Origin: Tritrichomonas foetus
Taxonomy: Eukaryota > Parabasalia > Tritrichomonadida > Tritrichomonadidae
Direction of reading: 5' to 3'
Length of the DNA: 25,716 nt
NCBI GenBank assembly: GCA_001839685.1
Contig: MLAK01001020.1
Coordinates: 6,332 to 32,047, forward strand
Shown here: positions 9,026-15,943 of the stretch, piece after piece
Position numbering within the stretch: position 1 is the first letter of the stretch
Layout: the number at the start of each line of letters is the position of its first letter
Notes under the pieces: generated by a model
Told to the model about the DNA's origin: nothing
Database searches by the model: none
The model's input: the letters and a program-made list of their open reading frames with translations, nothing else
Program-made: the position numbers and the translations under genes

Positions 9026-9718
9026 ATGATAGAATACCCGCCGATCAATCTTGAAAGCAAACTCATGCAGACAATCGTGAAAGAAGTCCTTCCAGATGGA
9101 CTCCCCAATGATATCACTGTCGAAGCAATGTCAGAGGACGAAAAAAAGCAATTATACGATTCACAACGCGCCATTATACAAGAATTCCAGCGACGCTCAG
9201 AAAAAGAAGTGGCGAAACTGCGAGAAAAACTTCGCTCACTGAACGAGCAATTTTTGATCATCAGAAAAAGTCTTTACGCTAATCAAATATCGGTCCAAAA
9301 TAATATTCATAATAATCAAAATTTGAATGGCAATCTAAGCCCTAGAAAAAGTTCAAATGTCAATCAAAGCCTAAGCCAAAGCATTCCTCCAAGTATTTTA
9401 ATTAATAATTCTGGAATAAAAAATCAAAAAAGCCATGGCTTCAGGCCAACAAATAAAATCAATGATGACTTTTACAACAATTTGGGTAACAACAAAAGGT
9501 CAGAGCTGAAAGAAAATCGTGAAAATATTGAAGATTCGATTCGACCCCCAATCAAGATTTCTGAGCCGCTCTCGCCAAGAAAGAAAACAATTCAGGAACC
9601 TCCTTCACAATCCATCAGCACGCCACGCTCACCTCGCTTCCAGCCAAACCCGCTCTCAATCAGCATGCCTTCAAAACCAAAGCAAACAAAACCTCGCAAA
9701 CCGCCGTTTAGAAGGTGA
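9026..9718 (+). CDS. Small coiled-coil protein with disordered Ser/Pro/Asn tail, 230 residues
   Basis: The start is the ATG at 9026; a TCATT initiator-like pentamer sits 46 nt upstream (A at 8980). Residues 1-35 are a short conserved-looking segment (MIEYPPINLESKLMQTIVKE). Residues about 36-90 form a charged helix/coiled coil (MSEDEKKQLYDSQRAIIQEF, then SEKEVAKLREKLRSLNEQFL). The rest is low complexity, rich in Asn, Ser and Pro, with repeated SPR motifs (LSPRK, STPRSPRF) and a very basic C-terminus (KPKQTKPRKPPFRR). SP-R sites are typical CDK/MAPK-type phosphorylation contexts. It could be a cytoskeleton-associated or scaffold protein; no family was recognised. GC content is higher than in the flanks, which supports coding. 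The stop codon abuts the 14-nt tandem array. Confidence 0.82.
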   Translation: MIEYPPINLESKLMQTIVKEVLPDGLPNDITVEAMSEDEKKQLYDSQRAIIQEFQRRSEKEVAKLREKLRSLNEQFLIIRKSLYANQISVQNNIHNNQNLNGNLSPRKSSNVNQSLSQSIPPSILINNSGIKNQKSHGFRPTNKINDDFYNNLGNNKRSELKENRENIEDSIRPPIKISEPLSPRKKTIQEPPSQSISTPRSPRFQPNPLSISMPSKPKQTKPRKPPFRR

Positions 9719-9724
9719 ATTTAT

Positions 9725-9850
9725 GTGAATCTTTTTTGGTGAATCTTTTTTGATGAATCTTTTTTGATGAATCTTTTTTGATGAATCTTTTTTGGTGAAC
9801 CTTTTTGGTGAATCTTTTTTGGTGAATCTTTTTTGATGAATCTTTTTTTG
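9725..9850 (+). repeat. 14-nt tandem array, nine copies
   Basis: Nine head-to-tail copies of (G/A)TGAATCTTTTTTG start 7 nt after the stop at 9716-9718. Copies begin at 9725, 9739, 9753, 9767, 9781, 9795, 9808, 9822 and 9836. The sixth is 13 nt (a C substitution and one T missing) and the ninth 15 nt (one extra T). First-position G and A alternate in blocks (GG AAA GGG A), suggesting expansion by unequal exchange or slippage of multi-unit segments. If transcribed, the array would form the 3' end of the upstream gene. The unit length is not a multiple of three, so it is not protein-coding. Confidence 0.9.
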
Positions 9851-10211
9851 GATTTTGAAATATCTGAATATCACTAGAATAATTGGATATCATGTTTGTT
9901 TTGTTAGATAAAATGTTTTTATAATAAATATTATTATATACGTTGAAATTGTGTCTATTTATAAGTGAATGAATTTTATTGAATTTACAAAGTTTTTTCG
10001 CAATCAAGAAAGATCCTTTTTAAGATAAACTATATTGGTATAAATGGCATCTTTCATTCCTTATTTCCAGACTCTTTTTCTCCTTTAGAGTTCAAAACTC
10101 AGAAGCAAATACACACTAATGTTAATCAGAAAAGAGAAAAACATCAACTATAATTTTTACGTGAATGCAGTTAAATGTAATTTAATTGATGATTGGAATT
10201 GTTTTGCTTTA
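9851..10211. other. AT-rich spacer
   Basis: This stretch between the tandem array and the second PARP-like relic has stops in all frames. No RNA gene or further repeat is visible. Confidence 0.6.
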
Positions 10212-10430
10212 TTATTCATCTACATGTGATTCATCATAAATGCAGAATTCCAATCTAGGTCCGCAGTGTTTCATCAACACTGAATCATCAGCACATCCTG
10301 GAACATCAGCAATTTTGATCCTGCAAAAGATCATCTTCTAATATATCAACTTTCATACATTTCTTCTGTTCCTGGTTTGGTCCATTTCTTTCAATGCTTT
10401 TCAATATCAATTCATCAGTGTCATGAAATA
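10212..10430 (-). pseudogene. Decayed PARP/ADP-ribosyltransferase-like domain, copy 2
   Basis: The minus strand reads LFHDTDELILKSIERNG from about 10428. This resembles the 'lyHgT...I...G' start of PARP-like domains. After a shift it reads WTKPGTEEMYES, a worn version of the KPG-x-x-GM-x-G motif. About 60 nt later it reads DVPGCADDSVLMKHCGPRLE followed by FCIYDESHVDE and a TAA at 10214-10212. 'DDSV' and '(E/L)FCIYDxSHV' resemble the 'DSV' and 'EYVVYdxxqI' end of GIG2/PARP-like proteins. The middle of the domain is deleted. The nucleotide stretch from TTTCA to AAACCAGG is recognisably shared with copy 1 at 4441-4780, in the same orientation. It is non-functional. Confidence 0.45.
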
Positions 10431-11555
10431 ACTTCTATATAACCATATAATTCGAATTCGAACTAATTAAATCAATAGGTTTCTTCTATTAATGTTAAAA
10501 ATTTCATGAAATGTATATTTACATTGTGATTCATCATGAATAAAAAATATTTTAAAAAATGCTCTATTTTTTTCAACCAATCTTTGACATGTTTAATATT
10601 TTTTCTGTTTAGAACTTCCCACACTTTTCTAATTTGATTGATAGATATAAATAGTCGTATCATTGTTCAGGAAAGAAAAGGAATTTCTTAATACAAAAAC
10701 TTCTCAAATTGAGATAAGGTTGCTACAACCATTCTATTTATCTGAAAGATTGCTCACACATGCTGGAATGATGTGAAATATTAGTCCAGGTGGCAAAAAA
10801 ACAATAGGTAAAAATGAAATTGACATTTTTTGTTAAGATTTCGATTGAATCATTATTGTAGCTATGTATACTCCAGGGATTATTAAATATTTAAATCATA
10901 GTCCTTAACTATGTTCATATAAAAAATTCTGATTTCCCTCCATCTTGATAATAATCACTTACTGTCATGAAAATAAAAAATAATCTCAATTAAAAAGTGA
11001 TTTTATCATCAATTTCCCCATATCATGATGATGTAAAATTTCTTCATTTATTTACATCAAATTACTATTGGCAACTTAATATAAAACCATATTTTAGTTA
11101 AACTTCATGTTCAAATTTTTTATCAAATTGTATGATGCATCTCCTTCAATAAAAAAAATCTCTTGGATAGATAAGGAAGAATTTTGGGTTCAATGATAGG
11201 GATTTATTATTTGATCACGAATTGCATCTGAATCAATTGATTCTATTGTTTGTATTGCTTCATCATTTTTCATTTCCCAAAAACCCACCTTGTCAATTTT
11301 GTCACAAAATCTGGTTAACGAGATAATTAATAACTTTTGGTTCAGATGTTATTGTCAAATATTAATAATTAACTATACATAATGAATGGATATAATACTC
11401 AAAGTCAATGCAATTTTGTAAAAAAGAATTTCTCAAATTTGTATTTCTATATATCATTCATTATTGTCATTTGTCGCCAAAAATTAGCAGATGACAGAAT
11501 TTTGAAAAGATCAGAATTGAAATCAGTCAAAATGACAACATATCAAATCTAATTT
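10431..11555. other. 1.1-kb AT-rich spacer
   Basis: No supported gene is present. A 63-codon minus-strand frame at 10472-10663 is Phe/Ile/Lys/Asn-rich and typical of chance frames in AT-rich DNA. Several TCATT pentamers occur near 11450-11470, 90-100 nt before the ATG at 11556, and could include the initiator of that gene. Confidence 0.5.
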
Positions 11556-12578
11556 ATGCTATTTCTAATTCTTAATACTCTTACTTATTCTGGCTTTATA
11601 TCCTATAAGAATAATAAAAAAGCTAGAAAGTCAGATGAAGAAAAAACCCAATTACCTTCACCTATTCTTCCAAATTCTAGTGGAAAGAAAGGATCAGAAA
11701 AATCTCTTCCATACATTACATCTATTAAATCACCAGAATCAATAAAATCGATTAAGTTTATTAAAGCAATTAGGTCACCAATAGCTGATGGAGAGGAAAA
11801 ACAATCGAACTCACCTTATCAAGTGAAGTATTATATCAAGTCTGCTTCCCAAAATATGAAAAAATCAGAAAAGCCTGCCCATGTTATAGCAGCTTATAGA
11901 AATGCAAAGCAAAATGTTAGACCCCAGGAATCAAAAACACCATCAAATAGTTTTCGTTATTACGCTAAAAAGGCTCCAAAGGATTCAGTTTACCAAACAT
12001 TGTCTGAAGCAAGCAAGACATTTGCTAGAAACTCACAACCATATCAAGTAAAATATATTATACAACCAAACAAGAACATCATAAAGCCATATCCAACTCT
12101 TGAACCTATTCAACCACGTGATACAGATTCTCAACAGAACTCACGGCCATACCAAGTTAAATATGTTATACAACCAAACAAAAACATAGTAAAACCATAT
12201 CCAACTCTTGAACCAATTCAACCACGTGATACAGATTCTCAACAGAACTCACAACCATACCAAGTTAAATATGTCATTCAATCAAATAAGCATCATCATC
12301 AAAAACCAATTAGAAAAACTAATTCACAAGTTTCGATATCGCCAAAGTATGATTATTATGTTCGCACAAATAAATATACCGAAAATAAGATGCCAATCCT
12401 ATCAGATATCATTCCAAAGGAATTTTTCCCCCATGTAGAAGCTGATAAACCACTTGATCAAGTTGAATCAAATGCAAATCATATCACTGGACAAAAGGTT
12501 CAAAGCATTCCAAAAATTCAGACTCTTTACTCACAAAAGAAACCAATTCATTATATTCAAAAAGAGCAACAGGAGTAA
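11556..12578 (+). CDS. Lys/Pro/Gln-rich repeat protein with possible signal peptide, 340 residues
   Basis: The start is the ATG at 11556. Residues 1-16 (MLFLILNTLTYSGFIS) are hydrophobic and followed by YKNNKKARK, so this is either a cleavable signal peptide or a membrane anchor. The rest is low-complexity and basic, rich in Lys, Pro, Ser and Gln. Two almost identical 36-residue units (108 bp each, 12030-12137 and 12138-12245) contain QPYQVKYIIQPNKN and KPYPTLEPIQPRDTDSQQ. A third partial unit follows from 12246, and a worn earlier one (SPYQVKYYIK) lies near residues 86-95. PYQVKY(V/I)IQ is the core. The C-terminus ends KEQQE, the same word that builds the separate repeat array at 12722. No family was recognised; a secreted or surface-associated structural protein is a guess. 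The stop reads TAAA. Confidence 0.82.
   Translation: MLFLILNTLTYSGFISYKNNKKARKSDEEKTQLPSPILPNSSGKKGSEKSLPYITSIKSPESIKSIKFIKAIRSPIADGEEKQSNSPYQVKYYIKSASQNMKKSEKPAHVIAAYRNAKQNVRPQESKTPSNSFRYYAKKAPKDSVYQTLSEASKTFARNSQPYQVKYIIQPNKNIIKPYPTLEPIQPRDTDSQQNSRPYQVKYVIQPNKNIVKPYPTLEPIQPRDTDSQQNSQPYQVKYVIQSNKHHHQKPIRKTNSQVSISPKYDYYVRTNKYTENKMPILSDIIPKEFFPHVEADKPLDQVESNANHITGQKVQSIPKIQTLYSQKKPIHYIQKEQQE
12030..12292 (+). repeat. 108-bp in-frame tandem repeat inside the 11556-12578 gene
   Basis: Two full 108-bp units start at 12030 and 12138, and a partial third starts at 12246. Each begins with the Asn codon of NS(Q/R)PYQVKY. The first two differ at few positions, mostly synonymous or conservative, so the duplication is recent. 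Confidence 0.88.
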
Positions 12579-12676
12579 ATGCATAAAATCCATCTTTACT
12601 TAAAAAAGTTAATTTCCTATTCAGATTTTCATTTTTCATTTCTTTTTATGTTAATATCATTGTAATTGAATTTAGT

Positions 12677-12853
12677 ATGTCAATTCGAAAAGGCTAGAAT
12701 AAGTTTAGCACCATAATCAATGAACAACAAGACGAATTAAAAGAACAACAAGAAGTATTAAAAGAACAACAAGAAGTATTAAAAGAACAACAAGAAGCAT
12801 TAAAAGAACAACAAGAAGTATTAAAAGAACAACAAGAAGAATTAAAAGACTAA
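12677..12853 (+). pseudogene. Short coiled-coil heptad ORF interrupted by TAG
   Basis: In one frame, ATG at 12677 opens six codons (MSIRKG) and hits TAG at 12695. The frame then stays open through NKFSTIINEQQDELK and five more heptads to a TAA at 12851-12853. Without the TAG it would make a peptide of about 57 residues, nearly all one coiled-coil helix. It may be a worn small gene, or the detached tail of the upstream gene at 11556-12578, which ends in the same KEQQE word but lies in another frame. Confidence 0.4.
12722..12847 (+). repeat. 21-nt tandem array encoding coiled-coil heptads (EQQEVLK)
   Basis: Six exact-length 21-nt units run from 12722 to 12847. They read EQQDELK, EQQEVLK, EQQEVLK, EQQEALK, EQQEVLK and EQQEELK. 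Seven codons is exactly one coiled-coil heptad, and the variable codon is at one position of each unit. All changes keep the frame. Confidence 0.9.
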
Positions 12854-12931
12854 TAACAAGAATAAAATAGATATAATTAATCAAATACAAAGGTCAGAAA
12901 ATATCTAATTAATAATCATTTATTGATAATT

Positions 12932-13879
12932 TTATATAGATTCAGAAAAAAGTGTCAATGGGACAGAGATTGTTGTTGCAGAATTTTCAGAGAAAACAAT
13001 TACAATAATATTTTTCTTTAATCTGTCAACCTGAGCAAACATTTCTAATGTTTTGTTCAATTTTTCAGATAAAGTGACAAGACAGTTTCGACTGACATCA
13101 TCGATAGACACAATCGACAAATGAATGCCGTCGTGAAGCACAAAAACGAATCCTCCAGCAGTGTCCCAAATGAGTGTTCCAATATTGTGTAGTCTGAAAG
13201 CTTCACCACCAACAACTCTGAATTTAACAGCATTGTTACTTGGATATGCAACAATAACTCTATCGTTGTCAATTCTGAAATCTGCAAATGGCGCATGTGG
13301 AGCGAAGCTTTTGAGTTGAGTTCCATTTAGGTATTTGAGATTGTGATGTGTGTCAATTAAGAATCCATCTAAGTAAGGTGAAATTGCTCGACCTTCAACT
13401 GGAATTTTCTTCAATATGATATATTGATTAAGATCGATCTTAATGATGATCAATTCCGTGCTCGTAAGAATCGCTAGCTGACATGGAGTATTCGGTGATG
13501 CGCAAATATCGATCACATCGCTTGTATGAAATGCAAATTTGGTAATAACGAGATTTCTGGGGCTATCGATAACTGTGAAATTTGAACCTGTATCGAAAAT
13601 AACAAGTCCGTTCTGAATTTTGTATGGGTGTCTGTAATCGGATTTGAAGAATTTCATTGTTAATTCGCTCGATATGGGCATGCTGCAGGCGCCCATGATA
13701 GGATGCGTGTTCTTGAAGTTTTTGTTATGCATGCCGCCGAGAGGACGATTTTGAGTGAACGGGGAGCAAATAAAAAGATCAATTCCGAGGCAGATTGCAA
13801 TCGTTGTATCATCAACTTTAACAACGTTTTGGATGGTTGAAGTAAAATTTAATTTATGAATTTGTTGGACTTCGGTCAT
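12932..13879 (-). CDS. Beta-rich, possibly beta-propeller protein, 315 residues, unrecognised
   Basis: The start is the ATG at 13879-13877 (MTEVQQIHKL). The protein is a run of short hydrophobic strands ending in polar turns (TTIAICLGIDLFICSP; GLVIFDTGSNFTVIDSP; CQLAILTSTELIIIKID; DNDRVIVAYPSNNAVKFRV; GGFVFVLHDGIHLSIVSID). The spacing of about 40-45 residues is what WD40-like or other beta-propeller blades give, but no diagnostic WD or GH pairs are conserved. There is no signal peptide or membrane segment. It is divergent from the gene at 14271 across a 391-nt spacer and convergent with the array at 12722-12847. GC content is higher than in the spacers. The stop reads TAAA. The propeller assignment is an inference from the strand pattern only. 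Confidence 0.82.
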   Translation of the reverse strand: MTEVQQIHKLNFTSTIQNVVKVDDTTIAICLGIDLFICSPFTQNRPLGGMHNKNFKNTHPIMGACSMPISSELTMKFFKSDYRHPYKIQNGLVIFDTGSNFTVIDSPRNLVITKFAFHTSDVIDICASPNTPCQLAILTSTELIIIKIDLNQYIILKKIPVEGRAISPYLDGFLIDTHHNLKYLNGTQLKSFAPHAPFADFRIDNDRVIVAYPSNNAVKFRVVGGEAFRLHNIGTLIWDTAGGFVFVLHDGIHLSIVSIDDVSRNCLVTLSEKLNKTLEMFAQVDRLKKNIIVIVFSENSATTISVPLTLFSESI

Positions 13880-14270
13880 GATTAATACGCCAAAATGCTT
13901 TCCTTAAAAAATTCGGGTGAAATTTGGCCACTATTCCGATTTAGCCGTTTAAAATTACAGCCCGCCAATAATTTAAGATGATGTTAACAAATTTTCCGTT
14001 AACTATCAGTCATGAACCAATTTAATAATCTAAGTTAAATTAATGATAATGTAAATATAAGTAACATATACAGCATTTAAATATTGGGCTTTTATGATAA
14101 AAAATTGGAGATGAATCGCGATATGACTAGAGTGAATTCATTGTTATTTCAGTTTATTTTAATCGTTAACGAAGTTTTATTTTTTGAAAAAGTGAGTGGT
14201 TATCTACAGAAAATTTTGTGAGAAGTGAATGGAATATTGAAAGAAGTGTACGTTAAGTAAAAATTGTTTC
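13880..14270. promoter_or_regulatory. Shared divergent promoter region with GTTAAC palindromes
   Basis: This 391-nt spacer separates two divergent genes. GTTAAC occurs at 13983-13988, 13998-14003 and 14165-14170. The third is the centre of a 10-bp perfect palindrome TCGTTAACGA (14163-14172). A further CGTTAA lies at 14251-14256. TAACG/CGTTA is the core of Myb-type sites known from trichomonad promoters, so a shared Myb-regulated promoter is possible. This is inferred from motif clustering alone. Confidence 0.35.
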
Positions 14271-14912
14271 ATGCTCGGTAGAGTCGTCAAGCCTGAAGAA
14301 ACTACATATGGCAACGATTTCAGACACCATCATGTGGATAGAATTCGTTCAAGAAATCTCAGTACTGCTGTTACAACTGGGAGACATTATTGCGATACAC
14401 CTAAATCTTTATATCGAACTGATCATGTCGAAATGGCCGAAAAACATCATTACGAACGTCCGAAGAACGCCAAATACGAATTGTATAAACTTCCGCCTGA
14501 TTATAATTCAACTGTTCGACCAAACTTAGATCCAAATCCAACTCAAACAAATTACCAACAATACTTTGGGCGATGCGGTTATACAATGCCAACCAAGCGT
14601 GGATTTGCTACAACTTCACGTCAATTGAGTAAAACAGATCAAACTGACTTATCAGGAACAACAAAAGGAACGCATTATCCGCCTGGCTACACAGGACACA
14701 TTCCGCGTGAGTGGAAAGGAAATAGAGGCAAGCAACAAAGAGAAGATCGTGATCTGATTGACATTACTTATCAATATCACACAAATAAAACCGGATATTG
14801 TGGATTTATTCCGAAATGTGAAAATACCTGCGCAACACCGCGAAGACTTGAACGAACGCCAACAACATATAGAGACATGTGTGATGAAACTGGTTTTAGA
14901 CTTGTTGAATAA
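14271..14912 (+). CDS. CIMIP2/FAM166-like probable ciliary microtubule inner protein, 213 residues
   Basis: The start is the ATG at 14271. The protein is basic, rich in Tyr, Thr, Arg, His and Pro, with little predicted hydrophobic core. It has three related motifs: FGRCGYTMP (about 99-107), PPGYTGHIP (137-145) and TGYCGFIP (174-181). 'PGYTG(H/F)(I/V)P' is the hallmark of the CIMIP2 (FAM166/DUF2475) family, whose members bind inside axonemal doublet microtubules in ciliated eukaryotes. The short extended arginine/tyrosine-rich build also fits luminal tubulin-binding proteins. Expected location is the lumen of flagellar doublets in a flagellated cell. Convergent with the cytochrome b5 gene at 15234-15518; a small hairpin lies between. 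The stop reads TAAA. Family call is by motif, without a profile search. Confidence 0.62.
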   Translation: MLGRVVKPEETTYGNDFRHHHVDRIRSRNLSTAVTTGRHYCDTPKSLYRTDHVEMAEKHHYERPKNAKYELYKLPPDYNSTVRPNLDPNPTQTNYQQYFGRCGYTMPTKRGFATTSRQLSKTDQTDLSGTTKGTHYPPGYTGHIPREWKGNRGKQQREDRDLIDITYQYHTNKTGYCGFIPKCENTCATPRRLERTPTTYRDMCDETGFRLVE

Positions 14913-15233
14913 AAACGAATTTATTTTCATTTTTGGTTTGATCGTCAATCACATTAATTAAATCAGCTTTTTTAATGTTATTAAAGATAGCTGTAATATT
15001 TGAATTACATTCTCAAATTAAAGAAGAGTGAAATAATATCTCAAATTAATATTTTTATGATTTCACCTTTTTGGTGAATCTATTTAAGGCAGCAATTCTT
15101 TGACTTAGCTGGTATTTATTTGCAATTTAATAATTGAATTTCGCCTTTTTCCAAAAAGAAAAAAAATATGAAATAAAAAAAAAATAATTAAATCAGGCTT
15201 TAAAAAGTAAAACGAAATGTCCAAAGTCAACAC
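14913..15233. other. Spacer between convergent genes with a small hairpin
   Basis: This 321-nt stretch has no readable frame. At 15062-15078, TTCACC and GGTGAA flank a TTTTT loop (6-bp perfect stem). Oligo-A runs lie at 15160-15185. The hairpin sits roughly midway between the two stop codons and could mark transcript ends for both, but trichomonad 3' ends are not known to need hairpins. Confidence 0.4.
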
Positions 15234-15518
15234 TTATTTTGGAAGAGTTCCAATTTTGCATTTAGCAACTAAATTTGGAGATATGTAACGATGCTTCTTC
15301 ATAAAGGCCTCAGTGATGTCGCCACCTGCACCCTCCATAATGCAATCTGGGCCTGATGGGTGAACGTGAAGATAGGGGGTGATATTGTAAACATCGCCTT
15401 TTAAGATGATCCAGCAATCGTCAATTTTGTTATGTTTTGCAACTTCTTCGCGTGTTATTTCACCAATATAGGGCAATTGTTCTGCATTCTCGCTCCAATT
15501 GATTTGAATTCCAGACAT
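15234..15518 (-). CDS. Stand-alone cytochrome b5-like haem-binding domain protein, 94 residues
   Basis: The start is the ATG at 15518-15516. The whole protein is one cytochrome b5 fold: ITREEVAKHNKIDDCWIILK with GDVYNITPYL, then the haem loop HPSG (H53) and the second axial histidine in MKKHRY (H76). The 23-residue spacing of the histidines is close to the usual 24. DDCW, VYN(I/V)TPYL and the C-terminal CKIGTL resemble the b5 module of Ncb5or-type reductases more than microsomal b5, and there is no membrane anchor. Normal HPGG is HPSG here. Expected role is soluble electron transfer, for example to desaturase-like or hydroxylase partners; the partner is not visible. A minus-strand TCACT initiator-like word lies 29 nt upstream (A at 15547), followed at once by an out-of-frame ATG pair (15544) that would form an overlapping upstream ORF if that site is used. 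Confidence 0.9.
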   Translation of the reverse strand: MSGIQINWSENAEQLPYIGEITREEVAKHNKIDDCWIILKGDVYNITPYLHVHPSGPDCIMEGAGGDITEAFMKKHRYISPNLVAKCKIGTLPK

Positions 15519-15943
15519 AAAATAATTTTAAATTTCACCATCATAGTGAGAATTTGACCTATAAAATAATCGCCGTTATCTGATAGGATAACTTCATGAT
15601 AACATTTTTATTTCATAATAATATATTTGGGTAGCAATTAATTAAATATATCATATATAATTATCGAATTGAAAGTGAATTTGATTGAAAAAAGTAAAAT
15701 TATACAAATGATGATGATAGACTAGCAAATTGTATTATGAATCAAAAGATTGATATATATATTTCATGCAAGAAAATCACGAGTCAAATTAAATTAGGTT
15801 GTTTTAAATATTTCAAAAATGAAATTATTCACAATCAAGAAGAACACTTTTCAAAAAAACTTCATGAAAATACCAACAAATGTTTTGACAACAATAAAGA
15901 AAAAGAGAAACCGGTTTAAAAAAAAACTTTTATAAATAAAAAA
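15519..15943. other. AT-rich spacer
   Basis: It holds the likely promoter of the cytochrome b5 gene (near 15547) and the 3' flank of the Yip1 gene. A 60-codon plus-strand frame at 15737-15919 is Lys/Asn/Ile-rich and looks like chance coding in AT-rich DNA. Confidence 0.5.

Noticed and set aside
9671..10007. Minus-strand frames rich in KKDS/KRFTKK
   Set aside because: They are readings of the 14-nt array; the unit is not a multiple of three and two overlapping frames look equally repetitive.
10472..10663. 63-codon minus-strand frame upstream of the second PARP-like relic
   Set aside because: Considered as the relic's N-terminus, but it has no similarity to PARP-like domains or to the matching region of copy 1.
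7924..11010. Shared 15-nt AAAAAGTGATTTTAT in two spacers (near 7925 and near 10995)
   Set aside because: It is too short and AT-rich to support a dispersed repeat.
15737..15919. 60-codon plus-strand frame with an ATG
   Set aside because: It is Lys/Asn/Ile-rich with no recognisable feature, in a spacer; likely chance in AT-rich DNA.
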